This document shows, in pieces, positions 34,590-46,300 of a stretch of 64,000 nt of DNA (position 1 is the stretch's first letter; the number at the start of each line of letters is the position of its first letter). The notes under the pieces were generated by a model. That model saw only the letters and a program-made list of their open reading frames with translations. It was not told where the DNA came from and made no database searches. The DNA is from Oegoconia quadripuncta (taxonomy: Eukaryota; Arthropoda; Insecta; Lepidoptera; Autostichidae). Location of the stretch: assembly GCA_949316235.1 (NCBI GenBank), contig OX438749.1:11674914-11738913 (forward strand), read 5' to 3'. A program made the translations under genes and the position numbers.

Positions 34590-34990
34590 TTTTTTTTTTT
34601 TTTTTGGTTTCATTCTCTCCTTTAGGAGAAGGCAAAGGGATCTAGCCCATAACAGCCATGTCTTATTTCTCTTATTTCTTCAGTTTGTAAGTCAGTCTCA
34701 GTCAAAACAAGTAATTCGTCGTATACTTGGCGTATATAGAGTCTAGTCACGGTCAAGTTATTCTTCAGTAAAGTGGCAGAATGCTTTACAAAAGATTTTG
34801 GCGGCTTCTTGTGGGAACCCGAAAGCTCCGTTACGCACTTTAATTTACACCTCCCTTCACTTGTACACTATCACTAACGTTTGCTGCACAATACTCTGCC
34901 ATTATTAAGCTTCAAAAGTTAGAATGCACAAATTATAAGACTTATAAAGAAAAATGCTACTTCACTCGCCGAGTTCCCGCCAAAAAGTCC
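34590..34990 (-). pseudogene. Processed retrocopy of an unidentified small gene
   Basis: Flanked by an exact 12-bp direct repeat ACAAATATGGCG at 34578-34589 and 34991-35002. On the minus strand it ends in a 16-nt poly(A) tract (34590-34605), the classic structure of a LINE-made mRNA copy. An ATG at 34902 opens a frame (MAEYCAANVSDSVQVKGG) that stops after 20 codons. A shifted frame then runs open from 34849 to a TAA ending at 34622 and includes SHKKPPKSFVKHSATLLKNN and VYDELLVLTETDLQTEEIRE. The parent would encode about 95 aa. I do not recognise the family. The 5' part contains TTTTTGGCGGGAA, an E2F-site-like word. Confidence 0.75.
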
Positions 34991-35387
34991 ACAAATATGG
35001 CGTACTAGCAACCAGAGACAATTTATAGGGTTGGGGTATCACCGAACCAATGATGGTGAATGAGTACGAAAATGAAGTGAACTTGATCATCTAATTCAAT
35101 TAATCATTTAATTTGATTCATCATCGTCATTTCAGCCCACAGAAGTCTACTGTTGGCATAGGCCTCCCCCACAGATAGAACAATATATAACCGTAATAAA
35201 AAAAATATTAACAAGCTTCTGCTTGCGACTTCGACAGTGTGGAACTTATTTATATAAAATTATATTTAACTCATTGGCACTATCATTACTCATACCTGGA
35301 TTCACTATACAATAATTACCTTTTCGGTCCGCCGAGTTGCGCCATCGAGTATTAATCAATCAAAAATAAGTAATCGCTAGTGTGAAG

Positions 35388-35567
35388 TATGGGTGTTATC
35401 TGTGCTGGTTGCCCTAGCGACGGCGAATAATATTGTGTGTCATTCCATTGTATGCCGAATTGTCAGCTTTGATATTAATAAACTATTTTACTATTTTCCT
35501 ATGCGTGTTATATATATAGTGGTAACTGCGTTACTCTACAGCGGTGCCCCAGTGCTCCGCACCCACA
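35388..35567 (+). repeat. Copia 5' LTR
   Basis: 180 bp starting TATGGGTGTTATCTGTG and ending GCTCCGCACCCACA. It contains an AATAAA near 35477. The first two bases are TA instead of the usual TG, although the end CACCCACA would pair with TGTGGGTG. Confidence 0.85.
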
Positions 35568-35583
35568 GGTTATGGCCAAGCAC
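35568..35583 (+). other. Copia primer-binding site
   Basis: GGTTATGGCCAAGCAC directly follows the 5' LTR. It resembles the complement of the anticodon-stem region of initiator tRNA-Met, the half-tRNA priming used by insect Copia elements. The polyprotein ATG (35572) lies inside this site. Confidence 0.65.
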
Positions 35584-38500
35584 TCTTACCACATAGAACC
35601 CCTACAAAGGGACAACTATGACACATGGAGAATACAAGCTCAAGCTGTACTAATAAAAAATGGTTTATGGTGCTATGTAAACGGTACCAAGAAGCCAGGA
35701 GTTGATGACCCCGCCAAAGCGGATTTCATGGAAAAAGATCTTCTCGCAAGATCAGATCTATTTCTCCTAATATCACCATCAGAGTTGAAACAAGTGAAGA
35801 ACACGGCTACGTCAAAAGAACTATGGGACAATCTGGAGAGAATATACCAAAGTAAAGGACCCGCTAAAAAAGCAACTCTCCTGAAGAAACTAATACTCAA
35901 AAAAATGACTGTTAGTGACGATATACGGGAACATCTCAAAGACTTTATGGACACGGTAGATAAACTTGAAAATATGGATATCAAAATCCACGACGATTTA
36001 CTGAGCATAATGTTGCTATACAGTTTACCAAGCAGTTTCGAGAATTTTAGAATTGCTATCGAATCACGCGATACCCTGCCCAAACCAGATGAACTAAGAA
36101 CAAAAATCTTAGAAGAAGGTGAAGCCCGACGGGCATTGGGTGGCGATAGGGTAGAATCTGAAGCTCTGTATACTAAGAAATTCCATTTTAAGTGCCATAA
36201 ATGTCGTAAACCGGGGCACAAAGCTGTTGACTGCAAAAAGGGAAAAGAAAAAGCTAAAGTGGTAAAGCAACAAGACGTCTGCTATTCTTCGCGACCTGAA
36301 AATTCGGAAAAGCATGAATGGTGTTTAGATAGTGGTTGCACTTCCCACATGTGCCACAACTATAATAAATTCACCGAAGTGAATAAGGCAGAAAGTGATT
36401 TTTTGAAATTGGCATCCGAAAATCAAATGGCGGCTGTCAGCGGGAGAGGAAATGTCAAAATTCAAACTGGGAAAACAAACATTACACTTGAAAATACGTT
36501 ATTTGTTCCATCGCTGTCAACGAACCTATTGTCTGTTGCGAAAATAACCAATAGAGGTAAGACAGTTCTATTTAAAAAGAATGTTGCAACTGTCAGGAAT
36601 AAGAAGGGTTTCATTGAATTAAAAGCGATAAGGAAAAACGGTTTATATTATGTTACTGAAAAGGAAGAAAACTCACGTGATAATGAAAGTCGGCGTGAAG
36701 TAAACTTCAATACACAAGTACAGAAAAATGTGCAACAAGATACTCGTAATATCACGAATTGGCACAAGAAATTAGGCCACGTGAATGAACGATATTTGAA
36801 AACAGCCTTGAAGAATAACTGTCTGAAGGGATTAAATTTTGATGAAAATGAAAGAGTTGGAGACTGTGAAATTTGTATAAAAGGCAAGATGTCCCGACTG
36901 CCTTTCATCAATGGCAGGGGTGATGACAGTTACCAAACGCATGCAGTGTTAGAGATAATTCACTCAGACGTATGTGGACCGATGCGAGCAGAATCTTTTG
37001 GAGGTTCTAGGTATTTCGTAACCTTCATCGACAATTTTTCCAGATACTGCCAAGTTTATTTCCTGAAAAATAAGAACGAAGTACTCGAGAAATTTATTTT
37101 CTTCAAAAATGAAGTTGAGAATTTTACTGGAAAGAAAATAAAATACCTACAGACAGACAACGGGAGAGGCGAATACTGTAACAAAGAGTTTGACAGATTC
37201 TTAGCAGATAATGGAATAAAGCGAAGACTTTCTGCTCCATTTACGCCACAACAGAACGGACTTGCTGAACGTAAAATCGAACTCTTCTAGAGAAAGCCAG
37301 ATGTATGATGCTGGAAGCAAAAGTCGGAGAACCTTTCTGGGCGGAAGCTGTGGAAACAGCAAATTATCTGTCAAACCGAAATCCCTCAAAGGCGGTTAAT
37401 ATGAAGACCCCATTTGAAATGTGGATAGGTCACACACCTTCAGTTAATCATCTACACATTTTTGGCTCTAAAGCTTTTGTATTGCACAAAGGCAACAAAA
37501 GAGGAAAATTTGCCACAAAAGCTGACCAAGGAATATTCGTGGGCTACTCAAACACTTCAAAAGCCTACAGATTTTGGATTCCAGAACGGAAAACTATTGA
37601 AGTTAGCAGAGATGCACGGATATTGGATATAATGTTTATGGATGAGCAAAAAGAAATTAAATCTATAGATGAGAAGAAATGTATAGAAATAACATTTGTT
37701 GAAAATGGTGAAGCAAGTACAAAGAACGATATAACTGAAGAGCAAGAGCCAAATGTAAATTATGAATCTTCCGAAGAGAGCATAAGTTCAGAAAAAGAAA
37801 TAATCGAGCAGAACAGTAAACCAAAAAGAGTACGAAATCCGCCAAAATGGTTTGATAGTTACGTAACAAATTTATCTGAAGAGTTATCCATGGAAGAAAT
37901 AGCCAATACTACTGATGAAAGTGATGAAGAGTGGGTAGAAGCGATAAAGTCAGAAATAATAGCTCATTTAAAGAATGACACTTGGGAAATCGTACCAAAA
38001 CCATTACATGTGAACTTAGTAAGTAGCAAGATGATCCTGAAAGAAAAACTGGGAGCAGATGGAAAAGTTGAAAGGAAGAAAGCAAGGTTAGTCGCTCGAG
38101 GTTTTTCATAAAACCAGGTATTGACTTTCACGAGACCTATGCACCAGTAGCAAAACTTAGTTCAATCAGAATGCTACTAGCTACAGCAGCGGAGAGAAAC
38201 TTGAAAGTTCATCAATTTGACGTAGTAACAGCGTATTTAAATGGAGAATTGAATGAAAAAGTATACATGGAAAAGCCAAAAAATATAGAGAAGTACCTTA
38301 CATCAATCTTGTTAGATGAAAGTGAGAACCCTGATGGAATAATTTTTACACGAACCAAAAAGGCATTGGAGAACCTTAGAAAAGGCAAAGGTGAAAAAGT
38401 ATGCTTATTAAAGAAGGCGCTATATGGCTTGAAGCAAGCCGGACGTCAATGGTTCACAAAATTAGATAGCAAACTGAAAGAACTAAAGTTTAAACCATCA

Positions 38501-39492
38501 GATGCCGACCCCTGTGTGTATTCAATGGCGACAGGGGGAGATGAGGTACTGGTCGCCATTTACGTGGACGACATAATTATGGCTTATAGTTCAAAAACAT
38601 AGGCCCGTTGCAATATTGTCTTGGGATAGAGTTTTTCCAAGAACATGGAAATATCTCTATGTGCCAAAAACTGTATATAGCTAAACTGCTGAAACAGTTT
38701 AACATGGACGACTGTAAGACTGTCAGTACGCCTATGGAAGTGAGAACTAAACTGCAGAAAGCTGAGATTGGAAATGAAATGTCAGAAATTCCATATCAAA
38801 ACCTCATCGGTTCACTCATGTTTTTGGCCGTGGCCACGAGACCAGACATAATGTATAGTGTAAGCTATTTGTCGCAGTTCAACACGTGCTATGACAGCAC
38901 ACATTGGTTAGCAGCTAAGAGAGTCCTCCGCTATTTAAAAGGAACTGCCGACCTGAAATTGACTTACTGCAAGACAGGAAAGCCGGTCAGGGGCTATGCA
39001 GATTCCGATTGGGCATCGTGTACTCTCGATAGGCGCTCGTATACTGGATATTGTTTCCACTTCGGCGGCGCACTGGTCAGTTGGGAGGCCAGGAAACAGA
39101 GAACGGTGGCTCTATCCACATGTGAAGCAGAGCTCATGGCCGTTACTGAAGCATTTAAAGAATCGTCGCATTTGTTGAAGCTTATGAATGATTTGCGCAT
39201 TCCACAGAGCATCATGACGATATATAATGACAACCAAGCGGCTCAGAGCGCACTTAGAAATCCCGTTGTGAGCCCAAAGACTAAGCACATAGATTTGAGA
39301 GAAAGCTATGTGAAAGAAGCTCTGCAACGCGGTCTTTTAAAATTAGCATATATCCGCACAGAAGATATGGTTGCGGACATGTTGACAAAGGCCCTTCATG
39401 AACCAACCCTGAAGAAGCTCAGGAACAGCGCCGGCCTCGTGAGGGGGAGTATGGGTGTTATCTGTGGTGGTTGCCCTAGCGACGGCGAATAA
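35572..39492 (+). pseudogene. Copia Gag-Pol polyprotein, disrupted
   Basis: Segments in order: 35572-37290, 37305-38111, 38171-38602 and 38608-39492, in three different frames. The first holds Gag with a CCHC zinc knuckle (C208, C211, H216, C221), the protease DSG at 253-255, the integrase HHCC region and catalytic core up to the conserved TPQQNGLAER. The second carries the rest of integrase and the start of reverse transcriptase (ARLVARGFS). The third ends at the catalytic YVDDIIM. The last holds the remaining RT and RNase H (YADSDWASC and STCEAELMA). Lesions are a frame change near 37,275-37,290, another at about 38,108-38,115, and a deletion plus frame change near 38,600 removing roughly 25 codons after YVDD. 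The element cannot make its own full polyprotein as assembled. Confidence 0.88.
39441..39449 (+). other. Copia polypurine tract
   Basis: GAGGGGGAG immediately precedes the 3' LTR, as needed for plus-strand priming. Confidence 0.75.
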
Positions 39493-39629
39493 TATTGTGT
39501 GTCATTCCATTGTATGCCGAATTGTCAGCTTTGATATTAATAAACTATTTTACTATTTTCCTATGCGTGTTATATATATAGTGGTAACTGCGTTACTCTA
39601 CAGCGGTGCCCCAGTGCTCCGCACCCACA
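39450..39629 (+). repeat. Copia 3' LTR
   Basis: 180 bp, identical to the 5' LTR except for one C/G difference about 19 bp in. The polyprotein frame runs into its first bases and stops at 39492. Confidence 0.85.
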
Positions 39630-39634
39630 TGAAG

Positions 39635-40381
39635 AGAGCCTAAAATTTCTTTACAACTAATTAAATACGTTTTGGATTCCTATAAAAATTAATATTTTCC
39701 AAATAGATGATGTCAATTCAGTTCATTGATTCAGTTCTTTCGCTCATCACATTACATTACTTTTCCCATCCCTAAAAATCACAACCAAAATAGATTTCCG
39801 AACGTCAGTAATGTCAATGTTTTTTTTATCCTGTGGCAGTATGTGGTTATGAAATTTCGGATAATTCGCAGCAGTTTTCGTTGAAATTCACATTCCATGT
39901 GTTTTTTATATAATTCAAGACATCTATACACAGTGTTCATGGCGTGATTTATACGGCAAGTCGTGTTTTTGTTACGAGTGTGGTTAGTTTACCAAATAAG
40001 ACAAGTCAATCTGGACGGACTTTATGTACATGATTATCTCTTATCCTCTCTTAGCGCCTTGGAGCGTCGTGATTGATTGCGTAACTTTATTATACACTTA
40101 TTTGTGAACGCATCTGATTGACTGAATATTATTTGTTTTTGACAATGACATTGACATTTCATTTTTAGAAGTAGAAAGAAATCAACTAAATAATATTTAA
40201 TAGAAATTGAGATTAAACTAGTGAAATGACTATCTAGAATTTATTATTATGTATTTTCGATTAAATGAAATTTATATTTATGATATCCAAGTGTTCCAAT
40301 TTAGTAAATATCGTTTGCAATGCACAAATTTCAGTGAACAAATTTCAGTTCCTATTTCTTATTGTTTTTGAATGACGTGTA
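39635..40381. other. Upstream flank of TXNDC11
   Basis: Presumed promoter and 5' UTR of TXNDC11. AT-rich, without an identified core promoter motif. A short stretch near 39990-40015 (ACCAAATAAGACAAGTCAAT) resembles sequence at 34555-34578, so some of it is repeat. Confidence 0.35.
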
Positions 40382-43300
40382 ATGTTTCCAACGGCAGACG
40401 TTGAAGATATTTCGCAGGGCACGTCACTAAATAGAAATTCAAGTCCTGCTAGAGATGTACAACAATCTCTTGAAAACACTAAAGTGGCGAAACAAAACAA
40501 TAACAGGGAGTTAACCCTCAATATGTTGATCAAGGAACTGGTATTTTGCATAGCTTTAGCTCTCACAACATATGGAGCACTTCACAATACGTAAGTGTTA
40601 AATTATTCTCAATAAGTTTTCGACCGTAAACAATGTACAGTCAGCATATAAATAGTTAAATCCCCACATTTCATAGCAGCTGTAATTTTCACTAATAAGG
40701 AATTTAGGTTTTAGTATTGTATTCATGTTACCTATCAAGTAATTAACAATGGTGATTAACATTTATATCTACTTAAAATTATTTGCTTAACAAAGTTCTG
40801 AGGTACCGTCTACTTCCTAATACTAAATGAAATACCTAAATTCCCCTCCTCCCCCTCCCTCCCCCTGCAGGTAGCATGATACTAAACTTTTATCAAATAA
40901 GTAAAAAAATATTGGGACACTTACACCAATCATCTAGTTCCAAACTAAGCAAAGCTGAAATTGAAGTGAAATTCTGTTCAACAATCACATGTTATGATCA
41001 AACTAACATTTTATTTTTTTAGACCATCTAAAGTGTCAAAACACCCTCAAGCTGTCCGATTCTTCAGTCCACATTCACCAGTTCGAGATTGGTATAAAGG
41101 TCAACTTGGTAATGCTTTAGCAGCAGTCAATAATGCAGACGTATCATTTGTTATGTACTATGCCCCTTGGGATGCAGAGTCTCAATATGTGCGAGGAGAA
41201 TTTGAAAAGACCGCTGAAATATTAAATGATCGAGTGAGTAATCATTACTTACTTAATGTTATCTATAATGGTCCCTATAATCTCAGATTTTCTATATTTA
41301 TTCTTGTTAGCAATCAATATAATTTTTCTAGAGAAGGCAACACATAGTATACTCCTTCATCTAACATTATTCGAAATTTTTATTGTAAAGACATAAAGAC
41401 ACATTTATTTTTATGTGAATTCTAAATTTCATTGAGGTTTTTGGAAGAAAGAGCTATTTATAAATTACTTTTTTATTTTATCAACAGCCTTAGATTAGTT
41501 CCTACTATAGGGTACTGTAGGGAAAGGGTGTGGGCCTAGTGTGACTTGGCAGAATTGTGTCAGACTAGTGGCCACCTAAATGTTCGTGTTTTTAAGCTGC
41601 CCCATTTTTAGGCCACCAATTTGGTTTAACAACTGCCTACAATTGTAAACAACAACATACTGTAATATATATTTATTAGAGTACAATAAAGCGTTCATCA
41701 AGCATTTTCGTGGTATGGAAACACACTTGAAGAACCCCCCCCCCCCATAGACTAGAAAGGCAGCACTTATTTTCACCTTAAAGTGGAAATCTAGAATGTT
41801 AAATATTGACACCTCGATTGGGACTTTAGCGGTTCATAAAGATTCGTTATTGCTTTTAACTAACATATAGTTTGTATTCATGGGTATTTTTATTTTTTAC
41901 TCATTTTCAGATCCATTTCTCTGCCATTAATTGCTGGAATCCTGGTAGTGAATGTAGACTACAACACAATAAGATACCGTCATGGCCTATACTTATGGTC
42001 TACACTGTTAATTCCAGAGGTGTACTATATAAAGGTGGGTAATTTAAATTAATTGTTATATGAATTTAATATACCTATATAGGTAAGTATGTATGACTTA
42101 GTATTTAGATTTGTCATGGGTAAAATTGAAACATCATTATTAGGGTTTGAACAATATGCTTTATCAACTTTCAAAGTCAAAATTTGCCAAGTGCGAGTTG
42201 GGACTCTGATAACATCATCATCAGCCCATAAACATCCCACTGCTGGGATATAGGCCTTCCCTCGTGTGTGATGGGGTATGGGACCATAGTCCACCACGCT
42301 GGCCCAATGTGGGTTGGGGACTTCACATGCCTTTGAATTTTTATTTCTCAGGCATTCAGGTTTCCTCACAATGTTTTCTTTCACCGTTTTAAGTGCAGTC
42401 GGATAAATGTACATAAGTAATTAAATTTAAAAAGTCAGCCTGCCTAGAAATCGAACCCGGACCTCCTAAATTAGGAGACCACGTCTTTACCGATCAGTCA
42501 CCGACGCGCAAAAAAAAATCGATAACAACAAAAATGTACAAACTTGGTCGAATACATTAAAATACTTTTCGCTTTTAGTGATAATTTCTTTTTTTCTTTA
42601 TCTTTTTATTATATAAAAATTTTCTTTATCAGAAGGACTTTATGCCCATACATTTTACTTTTTGAAAACTTGTATAGGAAAAAACCGCTGCGCTGGTCTG
42701 CTCTCTAATATATTTTCATATGATATCCGACACTGACCGTCAATCAGTCAATCGATCTCAGTCCACATCCAGCCACTGCTGGCCGCTTCTCCATTACACA
42801 GGGATGTCACAATTTTGGAATTCAGGACATTTGTATTAATTGTAATGTTTATGTTAAATATATAGGTATTTCGTAGTATCCATGTATTTTTTTTTATTAT
42901 TCGTTGTATTGTTTTCTTTCTTTTGCACACAATTAGCTAGGTTTCCTACTGCAATGCTCAGATTGACTGGAAGATATGTCTCAAGAGATAACTCCATCTT
43001 TGTACATGACCTGTCGTTTGTACTCTGTTATATATAATGATCTTATGCAATACTGAATATACTAAACATAAAAACTTTAAGTGAGCGGGGCGCAGGGTAC
43101 GTGGACGAAGTTTGTATTTGGCAACGTCTTATTTAAAGTAGATTTATTTCAAATGTAAAACTGCTCTATAAAACAAAACATAATTGGACACGTCCTTCGG
43201 CAATTCACAAAATCTTCTGTAAAATAGCGTTTAACCGACACTACTACCGTTCTTTAGAACATGAATTTTAGAGATATACTATGTCCTGGTACTCTCCCGA

Positions 43301-46300
43301 AAAGTCAATTAATTCCTGTGGGATCATAAACTAACACCATGCAGGCGTAGCCGCACCTGGAAAGTAGTATTTAATAAATGGTTCAATATGGAAATGAAAC
43401 TTAAAAAGAGAAAAAATATAGGAAAATGGACACAGTACACTTTGTACATAGTGGCCGTTTTGCTATGTGACACAGTTTTTGTGATACCAACAAAAAAAAA
43501 ACAAAAGAAGTTGTAGAGGTTCCTCTTTACAACCTCTTCACCTCCAAGGTCCGGGTAGGTACTCTTGATATGTTTACCTCTTAACAGTGGCGAAGGGTGG
43601 ATATCTACAGAAGGAAAGTCGCCCTTACAACAAACAATAATAAACGGACAAACGCAAGCACGCATTTATGGAGGATGTAAACAAAAACACTGACCATTTA
43701 AAAGCCGTTACGCACTATTTTCTTTCTGCCACGGAACGGATTTTTAATCATAACTCATTTCATTACATTCACGCAACTACCTATACTCGCCTATCCCGCT
43801 TGCGCTGCTTTTATGTCCTATGCTGACTATTCCCTAACTCTATGATTACTCGAAATCCTTCACACATCTTCTACAAGCACAAAAGATGAATATTCCGAAA
43901 GCATTTGCAACATTTCGGGTAGCATCTCTTGATATGTTCGCGTTGTAGGTATTTAGTAAATAATTTATGCCCATATTTGCCAATGAATGTTGTTATACGA
44001 ATAAGTAGAGTATCATTATGATTCATACGATTATTACACCACCACGCAACATGATCTCAAGACACACTTATGGTTTATTGTGAATTTTTGCACTGGTTTT
44101 CTGGCTTTCTCTCGCAGTATCATAAAATCAGTACATATCATACAACTCAATTGTAAGTTGTAGGTAACCGTTGTACTTAACTTTTTTATTTTTTAATTCA
44201 TGAGGCTACATTTCGAAATCATAAAAGCAAAATAATTGTGCGGTAGAATATTTTTGTGTGTTTTTGTAATCTAACTAATATTATAAATGCGAAAGTTTGG
44301 ATGTTTGTTCGTTTATTTGTTAGTTTGTTGCGCAATCACGGCGAAACGGATGAACGGATTTAGATGAAATTTGGTATATAGGTGGAATATACCCTGGATT
44401 GAAACATAGGCTATTTTTAACACGATAAAGTGAGTAGTGCCCACGACATAAACAAATTAAACATATTCCCGATAAAGCTATTCCACGCAGGCGCAGCCGA
44501 GGGCGGAAAGTTAGTCTGCAAATAAACGTTTTAACTAGCTATCTACCTAAACCTACAGGCTTTCTTAGGCGATAAAAGCGTCTGCTAAAATGAAACGGAA
44601 CGTGTTCTTTTTTTTATGGGACTGATACAGACTGAGGCCTAGTTTAGAATGTAGTTTTATTGGAGAAGGAATCCGATAAATACCGGTATCAGTCTTTCCT
44701 GAATCCTATAATCTTAGAATCTTCAAGAGCTGGTTGAATATACATCTACAGAGATCGCATGCTAGCCCAGGGAAAATACGGTAAAAAATTAGCTTAGCTA
44801 GATATAATTCAGAACCGCCTTATATAATTGCTATCTTATAGAGGTATATTAGAGATGTAATTTTGAATAATTAATCCTAAAAAAAGGGCTTAGTCTAGAC
44901 TTTTTTAGGAAACCTTATTGTTAATTTGTATCTTAATAACAACAAATACTAACTGATATTTAATTAGGTAGACTTTTGTTAAACACAATTAACTTATTGA
45001 TGGATAAAAAACTAAGCATGTTATAGTTAGGCATGCATGTGTTTTAGCTGAAAATGTCGTCGAGCTGCATTGCTTAAGAAATGAAAATGAGAACTAAGAT
45101 TTTGTAACGATAATTTCCCTAAATGTTTTGAATTTAAAGAAATACCCATCAATTGAGCATTTTTTTTAGAGAAACTCATTTTTCAACTTTAGCTTCTTTA
45201 GTTACTTACTTAATTGTTAGTAGTAACAATTGCTAAAATTAAGCATTTGTAAGAAACTGTAAAAGTAGATTTACAACACTTTATTAAATGTTTAAAGAAA
45301 ATCGCGGTTATTCGATTTTCCGAGGTCAAACCGTATTTTCCCTGGGCTATGCTTCATCTCTTATGTTTTGTACAGTAAAGAATTTTTCTTCTTCACATTT
45401 GATCACATCGTCACATCGGTGACATTGTGTTCAAGCGCGTATTCAGTCATTCATAAAAAACGTTAAGCTAAAATCAAAAAAACTAATGTACTTTCAATTT
45501 CATTCAAGTTACTAACACAAGTAACTTGATTATTTTGATTAGAAAGACAGTTGATCTGTAATATTGACTAATTCCTAATGAGAAGCCGTTAGTAATCGTA
45601 TTACATCGACTCTTCGCTAATGCCTCCTAATGTCTCCTGACAAAGTTCGGAAATCAAAGAACTGTGACTCCCTCTCTCTATCCATAGTATAGGGACTTGG
45701 GAATAGATAATTGTTGTAATGTCTGGACTGTATAAAAAATCGATATTATCGCTTTTCAGGGCCTAGAGACGCACATACCATGGTCAGATTTTTAGAATTA
45801 GTAATGAAGCCTCTGGAAAGGGTTCAATGTACAGAAGATCTTGTTAATTTATTGTCTATTTGTGATGTAAGTATTTTTATTTTTTTAAAATAATTACCGA
45901 AATAATAAATCTTTTGTATACCGTTTTCTTTTAAACATTCTAGGTTGTCGCAGTGGGCTTCACTCCAATAACAGATACGTCAAAGTACTATAACACTTGG
46001 TATCATGTTTCACTTAAATCTCGAGAATTTGACGTGTTTGGAGAAGTATGTTTTGCAACAGTAACATCTGAAGAACTAGCCTTGGAATTAGGGGTCGACA
46101 GTGTGCCGAGCGCACGCCTAATGCTATGGAATGATACAAAGGTGCTTATATAGTGATACTTGAATCCCATAGCAGATACCATTGATTAGGTTATTCAATG
46201 CTTTTTGAATGACACATAAATAAATAAATAAAATATAATATATCTTCAGACACACACACAGCGCCATCTAGTTCCACAGTAAGCAACTGTAGGCTTGTGT

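Larger units (their letters stand above)
35383..39634 (+). mobile_element. Copia-type LTR retrotransposon
   Basis: Element proper 35388-39629 (4,242 bp), with a 5-bp target duplication TGAAG at 35383-35387 and 39630-39634. The two 180-bp LTRs differ at one position as far as I can see. The primer-binding site and polypurine tract are in the expected places. The Copia order of protease, integrase, reverse transcriptase and RNase H is kept in one plus-strand polyprotein, now broken. It lies in the shared upstream region of nudE and TXNDC11. Confidence 0.92.

Noticed and set aside
34971..34987. E2F-like site as a live promoter of nudE
   Set aside because: It lies inside the retrocopy bounded by the 12-bp duplication, so it came with the copied transcript. 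A promoter role here is not supported.
35673..36236. 187-codon minus-strand frame
   Set aside because: Antisense shadow of the Copia gag region.
43324..43665. 113-codon minus-strand frame in TXNDC11 intron 3
   Set aside because: Low-complexity, Phe/Ser-rich, no splice context or family resemblance; overlaps repeat-like sequence.
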